DNA from: Candidatus Dormiibacterota bacterium
Lineage (GTDB): Bacteria; Chloroflexota; Dormibacteria; UBA8260
Direction of reading: 5' to 3'
DNA length: 7,762 nucleotides
Assembly: GCA_955652455.1 (NCBI GenBank)
Contig: CATPBU010000106.1
Coordinates: 1-7,762 of the forward strand
Shown here piece by piece: positions 1-6,644 of the stretch. Position 1 is the stretch's first letter; each line of letters starts with the position of its first letter. The notes under the pieces are model-generated. The model made no database searches, was not told the DNA's origin, and worked only from the letters and a program-made list of their open reading frames with translations. A program made the position numbers and the translations under genes.

Positions 1-705
<705 letters not shown>

Positions 706-1320
706 ATGACCGATCCGGCCACCTCGCAGAACAAGGACAAGGGGCGCAGACGGCTCCGCTTGGGGCTTCTCATCAGCGGCTCGCTGGCCGCGATGGGACT
801 CATCGGTTTCGGCGGCCTGGCCGCCTGGACCGTGACCACCGTGAACGGCGGCAGCACGTTTGCCACCGGCACCGTGCACCACACCAACCTCGCCAAGGTC
901 GGCGGCGCAGGTGCAGGCACGTCGTGCACCGACATCACCTCGCCTGGGGCGTGCGGCGTCATCTTCACGCTCGCCGGGGCCAAGCCGGGCAGCTCCACCA
1001 CGGGGACTGTCCAGCTGACCAACACCGGGTCGCTGGCCAGCACGTTCCAGCTGAGCCTGACGTCGGCGACGGGCGGAACCATGTGCACCAGCCTCAACGC
1101 GCAGGTCGTCGACAACGAGGGCGTCCCCGCCACCGTCTACAACGGCGCGCTCTCGACCATGGCCGCGCAGAACCTCAAGCAGAGTGCCGGCAGTTTTATT
1201 TTTAATACGGCTTACACCGTTACCTACACGTTCACGATCAGCCTGCCCAACGCCAGTGCCAACACCGACATGGGCCAGACCTGCACCGTCGTTTACACCT
1301 GGACCCAGACCAACAGCTGA
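706..1320 (+). CDS. TasA/camelysin-like secreted protein with SipW-type signal peptide
   Basis: Predicted exported protein of 204 residues. The ATG at 706 is chosen because GGAG at 693-696 sits 9 bases upstream; the same frame is also open from GTG 691 and ATG 613. Residues 1-17 are polar and basic (GRRRLR), 18-41 form a hydrophobic signal segment, and then comes AAWTVTTVNGGSTFATGTV (39-57). This resembles, from memory, the region after the signal of Bacillus TasA (AAF...ATFASGTLDL). A segment resembling TasA follows: AKPGSSTTGTVQLTNTGSLA (92-111). The C-terminus MGQTCTVVYTWTQTN recalls the YQG...F-x-F-x-A-x-Q end of TasA/CalY proteins. Cysteines at 74, 83, 127 and 193 could form disulfides. 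TasA is a matrix fibre protein and camelysin a cell-envelope metalloprotease-like protein; which role applies here is unknown. The next gene encodes the matching peptidase, which supports the assignment. An AT-rich codon patch (1192-1206) stands out. Confidence 0.85.
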   Translation: MTDPATSQNKDKGRRRLRLGLLISGSLAAMGLIGFGGLAAWTVTTVNGGSTFATGTVHHTNLAKVGGAGAGTSCTDITSPGACGVIFTLAGAKPGSSTTGTVQLTNTGSLASTFQLSLTSATGGTMCTSLNAQVVDNEGVPATVYNGALSTMAAQNLKQSAGSFIFNTAYTVTYTFTISLPNASANTDMGQTCTVVYTWTQTNS

Positions 1321-1334
1321 TAACCCGCCCGTGA

Positions 1335-1376
1335 GATGCAGAGAGGCCGGTCCGTCGATCGGCCTCTCCGTGCATC
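1335..1376 (+). terminator. Strong intercistronic hairpin (attenuator or mRNA-processing/stabilising element)
   Basis: GAGAGGCCG at 1341-1349 pairs perfectly with CGGCCTCTC at 1360-1368 around a 10-base loop. The stem extends outward with GATGCA (1335-1340) against TGCATC (1371-1376), across a 2-base bulge. It sits between the stop of the TasA-like gene (1320) and the SipW-like start (1398). There is no T-run after it, so it is not a classic intrinsic terminator. Partial termination, or 3'-end protection of the upstream message, would let the structural protein be made in excess over its peptidase. The pairing is seen; the role is inferred. Confidence 0.6.
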
Positions 1377-1397
1377 CACAGCGCTCAGGACTGACAT

Positions 1398-1982
1398 ATG
1401 ACCACCACCGCGCCGGCTCTGGACATTCCCCATCCCGGCGCGTTCGCGAGTGCGCTCCATCGGATGGGACGCGCGATCGGCCATGCCGGCAACCTCGCCA
1501 CAGTGGCGCTGGCGGCGGTGCTGGTGCTCTTCATCAGCGCCACCGTCGTCGGCGGTCTGACCCGGCACCACTTCGAGCAGGTGATCACCGGCAGCATGGT
1601 GCCGGTCATCCCGGTCGGCTCAATGGTGGTCACCGAGCAGGTGGGCGTGACCAACCTGCACGTCGGCGACATCCTCGTGTTTCCCAAGCCGACCCACACG
1701 TCGGAGGTGATCGTGCACCGCATCGTCCACCTCACCACGGCGAGCAACGGAGCGATCCAGGTGCAGACCAAGGGCGATGCCAACACGGCGCAGGACCCGT
1801 GGGTGATCCAGCAGCCGAGCAGCGGTCGTGCCGATCGCGCGGTGTACATCGTGCCGTCGCTTGGTACCGCGGTCGTGTTGGGGCGCAACGGCCTGCTGGT
1901 GCTGCTCCCGGCGCTGCTCATGATCTGGCTGGTGTCGGCGGCAGGTCGCCGCGTCCTGACGATTGTCAGGAGTGAGGCCTGA
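1398..1982 (+). CDS. sipW: SipW-type (archaeal/ER-like) signal peptidase I
   Basis: Membrane serine protease of 194 residues that would remove signal peptides on the outer face of the membrane. AGGA at 1387-1390 lies 7 bases before the ATG. A hydrophobic segment at about 33-55 anchors it. ITGSMVPVI places the nucleophile at Ser66. VIVHRIV places His107 where ordinary bacterial LepB enzymes have a Lys general base, which marks the ER/archaeal/SipW class. TKGDANTAQD (124-133) supplies the conserved Asp127 and Asp133 region. A second membrane span at about 164-181 ends the protein, with a short RR-containing tail. In Bacillus, SipW specifically processes TasA and TapA. Here genes with cognate-type signal peptides lie on both sides, so it is probably dedicated to them. 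The symbol denotes the class, not proven orthology. The following gene starts 2 bases after the stop, indicating co-transcription. Confidence 0.9.
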   Translation: MTTTAPALDIPHPGAFASALHRMGRAIGHAGNLATVALAAVLVLFISATVVGGLTRHHFEQVITGSMVPVIPVGSMVVTEQVGVTNLHVGDILVFPKPTHTSEVIVHRIVHLTTASNGAIQVQTKGDANTAQDPWVIQQPSSGRADRAVYIVPSLGTAVVLGRNGLLVLLPALLMIWLVSAAGRRVLTIVRSEA

Positions 1983-1984
1983 GG

Positions 1985-2392
1985 GTGCGTCGCCGGCAGC
2001 GATGGGCCGTCGTGGTCGCCATCTGCGCATCGCTCCCCTGCGTACACATCGCCCAAGCGGCTTGGGCCGTCACCAGCAGGAACAACGGCTCGACGTTTGC
2101 CACCGGCAGCATCGCAGTGGCCACCGCGGTCAGCGCCACCAAACCGGCCGCCAAGACGGTCAAGCTGACCTGGACGGCGCCGGTTGTTGCCAAGCAGGGC
2201 ACAGGCACGCGGATCGACCGCAATGTCAACGGGGGCGCCTACACCACGTTGATCACGGTCTCGCCCGGGTCTGTGGCCACGTACACCAACGTAGGCCTGA
2301 CCACGGGATCCGCCTACTGCTACAAGCTCACCACAGTCGACTTCCTCTGGACTGCCGGGCCAACGGCGCCGGTGTGCGCCACCGCGACCTGA
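1985..2392 (+). CDS. Short secreted fibronectin-III-like protein with SipW-type signal
   Basis: Predicted secreted protein of 135 residues starting at GTG 1985, two bases after the peptidase stop. GAGG at 1974-1977 and AGGAG at 1968-1972 provide a ribosome binding site. A basic start (MRRRQRW) and hydrophobic core lead to AAWAVTSRNNGSTFATGSI (25-43). This is nearly the same signature as in the TasA-like protein, sharing GSTFATG. Residues of about 57-135 look like one fibronectin type III-like beta-sandwich: VKLTWTAP at the start, a VATYTNVGLTTGSAYCYKL strand pair, and a PTAPVCATAT end. Cys112 and Cys131 could be paired. The protein is too short for a catalytic function to be evident. It may be an accessory or anchoring partner of the TasA-like protein, comparable in position only to TapA. 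The Fn3 call rests on pattern, not on a profile search. Confidence 0.8.
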   Translation: MRRRQRWAVVVAICASLPCVHIAQAAWAVTSRNNGSTFATGSIAVATAVSATKPAAKTVKLTWTAPVVAKQGTGTRIDRNVNGGAYTTLITVSPGSVATYTNVGLTTGSAYCYKLTTVDFLWTAGPTAPVCATAT

Positions 2393-2425
2393 GGACAGGC
2401 TCCCCAGGGAAAACCCGATGTCCTC
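2391..2425. terminator. Candidate bidirectional terminator between convergent genes
   Basis: GAGGACA (2391-2397) pairs with TGTCCTC (2419-2425). Inside it, GGG-AAAA-CCC (2407-2416) forms a small tetraloop stem. The element overlaps the stop of the Fn3-like gene and ends just before the stop of the minus-strand hydrolase, where a shared terminator is expected. There is no clear T-tract and the internal loop is asymmetric, so strength is uncertain. Confidence 0.45.
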
Positions 2426-2426
2426 G

Positions 2427-3386
2427 TCAGCCGGCCGCCGGCTCGGCTGGGGGCGGTTGCTTGGGCTTGCGCGGGCGACGGGCGCGCTTACGGGCCGGCT
2501 TTGGCGCGGGCTCCGTGGTGGCTGTTGGCTTCGCTTGCGGCACCGGCGCGCGGTGCGCCTCGAGGTGTTCGCCGAGCAGGCGCTGCAGCTGCTCAGGATT
2601 GCGCTCGGCGATCCAGTGCCCGGCGTTGAGCTCGACGAACGTGTACTCGCCGATGACGCATTTCTCGGTCAGCTGGGCGGCGCGACGGCCGAGGAACATG
2701 TCGTGCCGTCCCCAGATGTACAGCGTCGGGACGGTGACGCGGCGCGGCCGGCCCATCCCCCGGGTGGCCCCGCGGTACCAGTTGAGCGGCCCGTGCATGC
2801 CGACGCGCCGCAGCTGGTCGCGGTCGCGCTGCCACGCCCATTTGGGCAGGCCGGAGACGCGAGTGCCGAAGCCCTGTTGCGCGAAATTGGCGAACGACAG
2901 CACCGCCTCGGGGACGCGCCGGATGCGGAAGAACCCCATGTACGAGCTGCGCAACGCCTGCCCCGGGGTGCGCAGCGCCTCGGCCAGCGCCAGCGGGTGC
3001 GGTGTCGAGATCGAGGTGAGGCTGAGGATGCGGTCGGGGTGGTTGGCGGCGATCATCCAGGCGAGCGCGCCGCCCCAGTCGTGGCCGACGACGTGGAAGC
3101 GACCAATGCCCAGGGCATCGGCGATACCGAGCACGTCGGCGATCAACTCGCTCATCGCGTAGTCCTGCGGGTTGGGAGGGTTCGCCCCCGGCGAGTAGCC
3201 ACGCAGGCTGGGCGCGACGCCGCGATAGCCGCGGCGGGCGAGCCATCCGACGGTGTCGCGCCACGCCTCGGCGCTCTGGGGGAACCCGTGGAGCAGGATG
3301 ACCGCCTCGCCGTTCTGCGGGCCGGCGAGCAGGGTCTCGAAGCGCAGCCCGTTGGCCCCGATCTCGCGCTCTTCGACGGCTGCCAT
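2427..3386 (-). CDS. Alpha/beta-fold hydrolase, epoxide-hydrolase/dehalogenase type, with basic C-terminal tail
   Basis: Cytosolic alpha/beta hydrolase of 319 residues. HGFPQS (33-38) is the oxyanion-hole HGxP motif. GHDWGG (101-106) is the nucleophile elbow with Asp103, the signature of epoxide hydrolases and haloalkane dehalogenases rather than Ser esterases. GRHD (226-229) offers Asp229 as the acid, and NAGHW (254-258) supplies the catalytic His257. A helical cap lies between about 130 and 215, with WYRG at 203-206. Family members are about 280-330 residues, so the core is complete by about residue 280. The last 40 residues are a Pro/Lys/Arg/Ala-rich, probably disordered tail, which is unusual. 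No Shine-Dalgarno is present; a TANNNT box ends 7 bases before the ATG, suggesting a leaderless transcript. The substrate cannot be deduced. It is divergent from a GNAT gene and convergent with the secreted-protein cluster. Confidence 0.92.
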   Translation of the reverse strand: MAAVEEREIGANGLRFETLLAGPQNGEAVILLHGFPQSAEAWRDTVGWLARRGYRGVAPSLRGYSPGANPPNPQDYAMSELIADVLGIADALGIGRFHVVGHDWGGALAWMIAANHPDRILSLTSISTPHPLALAEALRTPGQALRSSYMGFFRIRRVPEAVLSFANFAQQGFGTRVSGLPKWAWQRDRDQLRRVGMHGPLNWYRGATRGMGRPRRVTVPTLYIWGRHDMFLGRRAAQLTEKCVIGEYTFVELNAGHWIAERNPEQLQRLLGEHLEAHRAPVPQAKPTATTEPAPKPARKRARRPRKPKQPPPAEPAAG

Positions 3387-3392
3387 CGTGGA

Positions 3393-3398
3393 ACTGTA
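3393..3398 (-). promoter_or_regulatory. Likely -10 box of a leaderless promoter for the hydrolase
   Basis: On the minus strand TACAGT fits TANNNT, with its last T exactly 7 bases upstream of the A of the hydrolase ATG (3386). That is the spacing expected if transcription begins at the start codon. The absence of any purine-rich ribosome binding site in the 29-bp gap supports this reading. The mapping is by inspection only. Confidence 0.5.
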
Positions 3399-3415
3399 GC
3401 CAGCCGGGACCGGGC

Positions 3416-3880
3416 ATGATCGTCCCCGTGGAGCTCCGCCAGGTACGTATCACCGACGCCGCGGTGGAGCATCTGCTGGCCGCTCTCGGGGAGGAGTACA
3501 AGCGGCGCTACGGCGGCAGCCACGAGATGACCACGACGCAAACGCGCGAATTCGACCCGCCCGACGGTGCTTTCCTGGTGCTCGTCGACGGCGGCCGGAC
3601 GATCGCCGGCGGCGGCTTCCGGCGGTCCACCGCGGGCACCTGCGAGGTCAAGCGCATGTGGACCGCGCCCGACCGCCGCCGCCAGGGCCACGCAGCGACG
3701 ATCCTGCGCGCGCTCGAGGACCGCGCCCGCCAGCGCGGCTACACGCGGGTGCGCCTCGAGACCGGACCGGCGCAGCCGGAGGCGCTGGCTCTGTACACGC
3801 AGGCCGGGTACGTCAGGACCCCCGTGTACAGTCGCTACCCGTCAGCGCGCGCGTTCGAGCTGGTGCTGGGTCACGAGTAA
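3416..3880 (+). CDS. GNAT-family N-acetyltransferase
   Basis: Single-domain GNAT acetyltransferase of up to 154 residues, moving an acetyl group from acetyl-CoA to an amine that cannot be identified here. The acetyl-CoA pyrophosphate loop is seen at 79-93 (KRMWTAPDRRRQGHA, core R-x-x-G-x-A). A helix (ATILRALEDRARQRGY) and strand VRLETG follow, then the motif-B segment ALALYTQAGYVRTPVYSRY (123-141), including the Tyr that often acts as general acid. The start is uncertain: ATG 3416 and GTG 3428 (giving MELRQVRI) are both in frame, and neither has a good ribosome binding site. A CATGAT box at 3415-3420 would suit a leaderless GTG start. It is divergent from the hydrolase with a 29-bp gap, so the two promoters must be interlocked. 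Confidence 0.88.
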   Translation: MIVPVELRQVRITDAAVEHLLAALGEEYKRRYGGSHEMTTTQTREFDPPDGAFLVLVDGGRTIAGGGFRRSTAGTCEVKRMWTAPDRRRQGHAATILRALEDRARQRGYTRVRLETGPAQPEALALYTQAGYVRTPVYSRYPSARAFELVLGHE

Positions 3881-3888
3881 GCGGCCGA

Positions 3889-3906
3889 TCGCGCTCAGCG
3901 GCGCGA
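3889..3906. terminator. Small GC hairpin between convergent genes
   Basis: TCGCGC (3889-3894) pairs with GCGCGA (3901-3906) around a 6-base loop. It lies in the 38-bp gap between the stops of the acetyltransferase and the lipoprotein. There is no T-run. The position fits a bidirectional terminator, but a 6-bp GC stem occurs easily by chance in this DNA. Confidence 0.3.
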
Positions 3907-3918
3907 ACGACACAAGCA

Positions 3919-4416
3919 TCACCCCCCCGCCTTCTCGATCTTGGCCCCTGCTGGCGAGACAACGTCCCAGCCGGCGCCGAAGCTGTTGTTGCCCTCGCCG
4001 GTGGTGTCGCCCGGCTTGCTGTCGCCGCTGAAGTAGTACAGCGGGTGCCCGTTGTACGTCACCTGGGTGGTGCCGTCGGCCCGCATGGTCGTGCCCAGCA
4101 GCGACTGTGTCGTGCCGCTTCCGGCCTGCGGAGGACCTCCTGTTGTCAGCGGTGCCCAGGTCTGGGCACATGCTGCGGAGCACGTCGAGGAGGTCGTCGT
4201 GTCGGCCTCGAAGAGGTATAGCGACTTGCCGTTGCCGTCGACCAGGAATTTCCCAAGCGAGGCGACGGTGCCGACACCGACGGTTGCCGCAGCCGGAGTC
4301 GGGGTGCCGGCGGCGCTGCTAGTCGCGCTCGTGGCGGCGGGGCTGCTCGTGCCACACGCGCTGAGCGCGACGAGGACTCCGGTCGCAGCGGCGGACAGCA
4401 GGGCACGTTCGATCAT
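3919..4416 (-). CDS. Lipoprotein with secreted repeat of unknown function (PF03640-like)
   Basis: Predicted surface lipoprotein of 165 residues. GGAGGG (4428-4423 on the minus strand) lies 6 bases before the ATG, a strong ribosome binding site. The signal peptide ends in the lipobox LSAC (18-21), so Cys21 would be lipidated. A Ser/Thr/Ala/Pro-rich linker runs to about residue 45. Two repeat units follow: GKFLVDGNGKSLYLFEAD...CSAACAQTWAPL (55-90, Cys79 and Cys83) and TQVTYNGHPLYYFSGDSKPGDTTGEG (117-142), then GWDVVSPAG. This LY-x-F...D and C-x-x-x-C-x-x-x-W pattern is the family commonly annotated as 'secreted repeat of unknown function', frequent in Actinobacteria and Proteobacteria, with no established biochemical role. 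The two codons before the stop are GGG GGG, inside a 7-base homopolymer (3922-3928), so the exact C-terminus is sensitive to sequencing error. Confidence 0.9.
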   Translation of the reverse strand: MIERALLSAAATGVLVALSACGTSSPAATSATSSAAGTPTPAAATVGVGTVASLGKFLVDGNGKSLYLFEADTTTSSTCSAACAQTWAPLTTGGPPQAGSGTTQSLLGTTMRADGTTQVTYNGHPLYYFSGDSKPGDTTGEGNNSFGAGWDVVSPAGAKIEKAGG

Positions 4417-4734
4417 GGTCTTCCCTCCGGCGGCCGACGCCGGCCTGCGGTCAAGGCAATCGATGCCTCGCGTGTTTAGGCCAGCTTCGGCAGTAAGGTC
4501 TGTGGTCTGTTGTTCTACGTGTAGGTACAGAGGGCGTTACAGCGGTACCTGTGCCACTCGACCCACAACCGAGCAACGTGACCCGATGACTCCGTCGGCG
4601 AGCAGCAGCGGGGCGTGATCAGGGAGTATCGACAGGTGACCCCGGAACCCAAGAGCGACTTGCCCAAGGGCGTCGGCCAGACCCGGGTAGGTTCGCTTGC
4701 GGATGATCGACCTGATCGCTGACCACGAGGGCGG
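4417..4734. other. Divergent intergenic region between lipoprotein and decarboxylase
   Basis: These 318 bases should hold both promoters, but I cannot identify convincing -35/-10 pairs. AGGTAC (4523-4528) and GTACCT (4545-4550) form a 6-bp inverted repeat with a 16-base spacer, in a locally AT-richer part. It could be an operator or chance. A stop-to-stop open frame on the minus strand has no start codon and is not called a gene. Confidence 0.5.
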
Positions 4735-6132
4735 ATGAGCATGTCAGTTCAAGGCGGTTCGTACGAGAAGGCGCTCGCGCGCGCGGCCGAGCATGCCCGG
4801 ACATGGATTGACTCCGTCGGTGAACGTCCCGTGGGGCCTCGGGTAACAGCCGACGAGCTGCTCGCGGGGTTCGGCGGTCCACTCCCAGAGGGGCCCACCG
4901 CACCCGAGGATGTCGTGGACCTGCTGGCCAGGGTGGCCGACCCAGGGCTGATGGCGATGCCGTCGGGACGGTTCTTCGGCTGGGTGATCGGCGGCACGTT
5001 GCCGGCCGCGCTGGCCGCCGATTGGCTGGTCAGCGCCTGGGACCAGAACACCGGGCTGCGCTACGCCACCCCCGCCAGCGCCGCGGCGGAAGAGTCGGCC
5101 GCGGCCTGGTTGCTCGATCTCCTGGGCCTCCCCGGCGGCGCGGACGTCGGCTTCGTGACCGGTGCGACGATGGCCAACTTCACGGGGCTCGCCGCCGCCC
5201 GCTTCTCGGTGCTGTCCCGGGCCGGCTGGGATGTCGGGCGCGACGGGCTCACCGGAGCACCGCGGGTGCGAGTCCTGGTCGGCGCTGAACGGCACGAAAC
5301 CATCGACCTGACGCTGCGGTACCTCGGCCTCGGGACGCCACAGCCGGTCGCCGCCGACGACCAGGGACGGATCCGGGTCGACGCCCTCACCGAGACGCTC
5401 AGCGCGCTCGATACCGGCAGTCCGGTGATCGTCTGTCTGCAGGCGGGCAACGTCCACTCCGGCGCCTTCGATCCGTTCGCAGAGGCGATCGACGTGGCGC
5501 ACCGGCATGGCGCGTGGGTGCACGTGGACGGCGCTTTCGGCCTGTGGGCGGCTGCCGCGCCGCGGTTGCGTCATCTCGTCACCGGGCTCGCCACCGCCGA
5601 CTCGTGGGCGACCGACGCACACAAGACGCTGAACGTCCCGTACGACTGCGGAATCGCCATCGTCGCCGACCGTGAGGCGATGCGCACAGCCCTCGGGGTC
5701 CGCGCCAGCTACCTGATCTCCGACGAGTCGGGTCCGGGTGATCCGCAGGACAAGGTGCCCGAGCTGTCCCGTCGCGCACGTGGTGTCCCCGTGTGGGCTG
5801 CGCTTCGCTCACTGGGGCGGGCCGGCGTCGCCGACCTCGTCGGCGGGCTGGCCGGACATGCTGGTGCGTTGGCGGACGGTATCGCCGCAATCGACGGCGC
5901 AGAGGTGGTCAACGACGTCGACTACACGCAGGTGTGTGTGACCTTCGGCGACGACAGCCGCACGCGCGCGGTGACCGCGCGCCTGATCGCCGACGGCACG
6001 GTGTGGATGTCTGGTTCGCGCTGGCACGACCAGGACGTGTTGCGCATCTCCGTCAGCAACTGGTCCACCGACGACGAGGACGTACGCCGCTCCGTGGACG
6101 CGGTTCGCCGCGCCGTCGCCGCGACCGCCTGA
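4735..6132 (+). CDS. PLP-dependent group II decarboxylase (aromatic-amino-acid decarboxylase superfamily)
   Basis: Cytosolic fold-type I PLP enzyme of 465 residues, near the usual 450-500. VTGATMANFTGL (141-152) is the cofactor phosphate-binding loop. His187 in GAERHETI is the ring-stacking residue. HVDGAFG (263-269) gives Asp265, which binds the pyridine nitrogen. DSWATDAHKTLN (289-300) gives Lys297, the Schiff-base lysine, after the family's His. The ASYLISDESGPGDP segment (324-337) is where decarboxylases of this group carry the flexible active-site loop. The C-terminal domain ends with VLRISVSNWSTDDEDV. The substrate (tyrosine, tryptophan, glutamate, aspartate or other) cannot be read from the sequence. 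GAGG at 4727-4730 is 4 bases from ATG 4735 and 10 from the in-frame ATG 4741, so the latter is an equally likely start. Residues 323-408 are duplicated downstream. The gene appears monocistronic. Confidence 0.92.
   Translation: MSMSVQGGSYEKALARAAEHARTWIDSVGERPVGPRVTADELLAGFGGPLPEGPTAPEDVVDLLARVADPGLMAMPSGRFFGWVIGGTLPAALAADWLVSAWDQNTGLRYATPASAAAEESAAAWLLDLLGLPGGADVGFVTGATMANFTGLAAARFSVLSRAGWDVGRDGLTGAPRVRVLVGAERHETIDLTLRYLGLGTPQPVAADDQGRIRVDALTETLSALDTGSPVIVCLQAGNVHSGAFDPFAEAIDVAHRHGAWVHVDGAFGLWAAAAPRLRHLVTGLATADSWATDAHKTLNVPYDCGIAIVADREAMRTALGVRASYLISDESGPGDPQDKVPELSRRARGVPVWAALRSLGRAGVADLVGGLAGHAGALADGIAAIDGAEVVNDVDYTQVCVTFGDDSRTRAVTARLIADGTVWMSGSRWHDQDVLRISVSNWSTDDEDVRRSVDAVRRAVAATA
5703..5959 (+). 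repeat. Direct repeat, copy 1 (inside the intact decarboxylase)
   Basis: Source or partner copy of the 257-bp direct repeat whose second copy lies at 6362-6618. The copies are in the same orientation, with 402 bases between them. Repeats of this length and identity can support homologous recombination. A crossover would delete 659 bp and fuse the decarboxylase to the downstream tail, removing the enzyme's native C-terminus. Confidence 0.9.
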
Positions 6133-6145
6133 GTAGGGGGCTCAG
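6129..6145 (+). terminator. Weak hairpin overlapping the decarboxylase stop codon
   Basis: CTGAG (6129-6133) pairs with CTCAG (6141-6145) around a 7-base G-rich loop, with the TGA stop inside the stem. Only 5 bp and no T-run, so this is at best a marginal terminator. Confidence 0.2.
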
Positions 6146-6361
6146 CCGGGCGATGCTTCCACCCTGCCCCTTTGTGGTCGCTTCCTTACGCTGAACGTCG
6201 CTGAAAGGTCACAAGCACGTACGCGGGCGCACGCTAGCGTGATTCTGCTACCGTTGCCTCGTGGCTGTTGGGTCTGCCCAGACCACAGCCCTACCCCTTC
6301 CGGAGCCGCCTGGTAGCGCGAGGGCCCCCCCCAAGCGAGATCGGGCGGCTTCCCTCTTTTA

Positions 6362-6618
6362 CGCCAGCTACCTGATCTCCGACGAGTCGGGTCCGGGTGA
6401 TCCGCAGGACAAGGTGCCCGAGCTGTCCCGTCGCGCACGTGGTGTCCCCGTGTGGGCTGCGCTTCGCTCACTGGGGCGGGCCGGCGTCGCCGACCTCGTC
6501 GACGGGCTGGCCGGACATGCTGGTGCGTTGGCGGACGGCATCGCCGCAATCGACGGCGCAGAGATGGTCAACGACGTCGACTACACGCAGGTGTGTGTGA
6601 CCTTCGGCGACGACAGCC
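6362..6618 (+). pseudogene. Duplicated internal fragment of the upstream PLP decarboxylase
   Basis: These 257 bases match 5703-5959 at a constant offset of 659 with three differences: G5843 to A6502, T5880 to C6539, and G5905 to A6564, about 98.8% identity. Similarity stops abruptly at both ends. The piece corresponds to decarboxylase residues of about 323-408. It lacks the phosphate loop, the Asp265 and Lys297 equivalents and the C-terminus, so it cannot be an active enzyme. The frame is still open; the differences cause Gly370 to Asp and Val391 to Met, and one is silent. The open frame around it (6261-6692) has unrelated low-complexity ends and no clear ribosome binding site. I read it as a gene remnant from a recent duplication or recombination. 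An assembly artefact is the main alternative. Confidence 0.85.
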
Positions 6619-6619
6619 A

Positions 6620-6644
6620 CCACGGGCGCACAGCGCGCCCGTGG
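6620..6644. terminator. Strong GC hairpin beside the repeat end
   Basis: CCACGGGCGC (6620-6629) pairs perfectly with GCGCCCGTGG (6635-6644) around the 5-base loop ACAGC. A smaller stem ACCGC/GCGGT follows at about 6650-6663. It lies about 45 bases beyond the stop of the minus-strand gene ending at 6689, so it could terminate that transcript. There is no T-run on either strand. It begins two bases after the duplicated fragment ends, so it may instead be linked to the recombination junction. Confidence 0.5.

Noticed and set aside
4550..4740. Stop-to-stop minus-strand frame reading SIIRKRTYPGLADALGQVA and on, possibly a gene remnant
   Set aside because: It has no start codon, mixed third-position GC and no family resemblance; most likely chance in GC-rich DNA.
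4744..5622. 292-residue minus-strand open frame inside the decarboxylase
   Set aside because: Antisense shadow of the enzyme in high-GC DNA; the translation is low-complexity and unrelated to known proteins.
6325..6332. Run of eight C as a phase-variation switch
   Set aside because: It is not within or clearly upstream of an intact gene, so slippage would have no evident effect.
6362..6618. The repeated segment as an insertion sequence or mobile element
   Set aside because: No terminal inverted repeats, target-site duplication or transposase are visible; the repeat is plainly a piece of the neighbouring enzyme gene.
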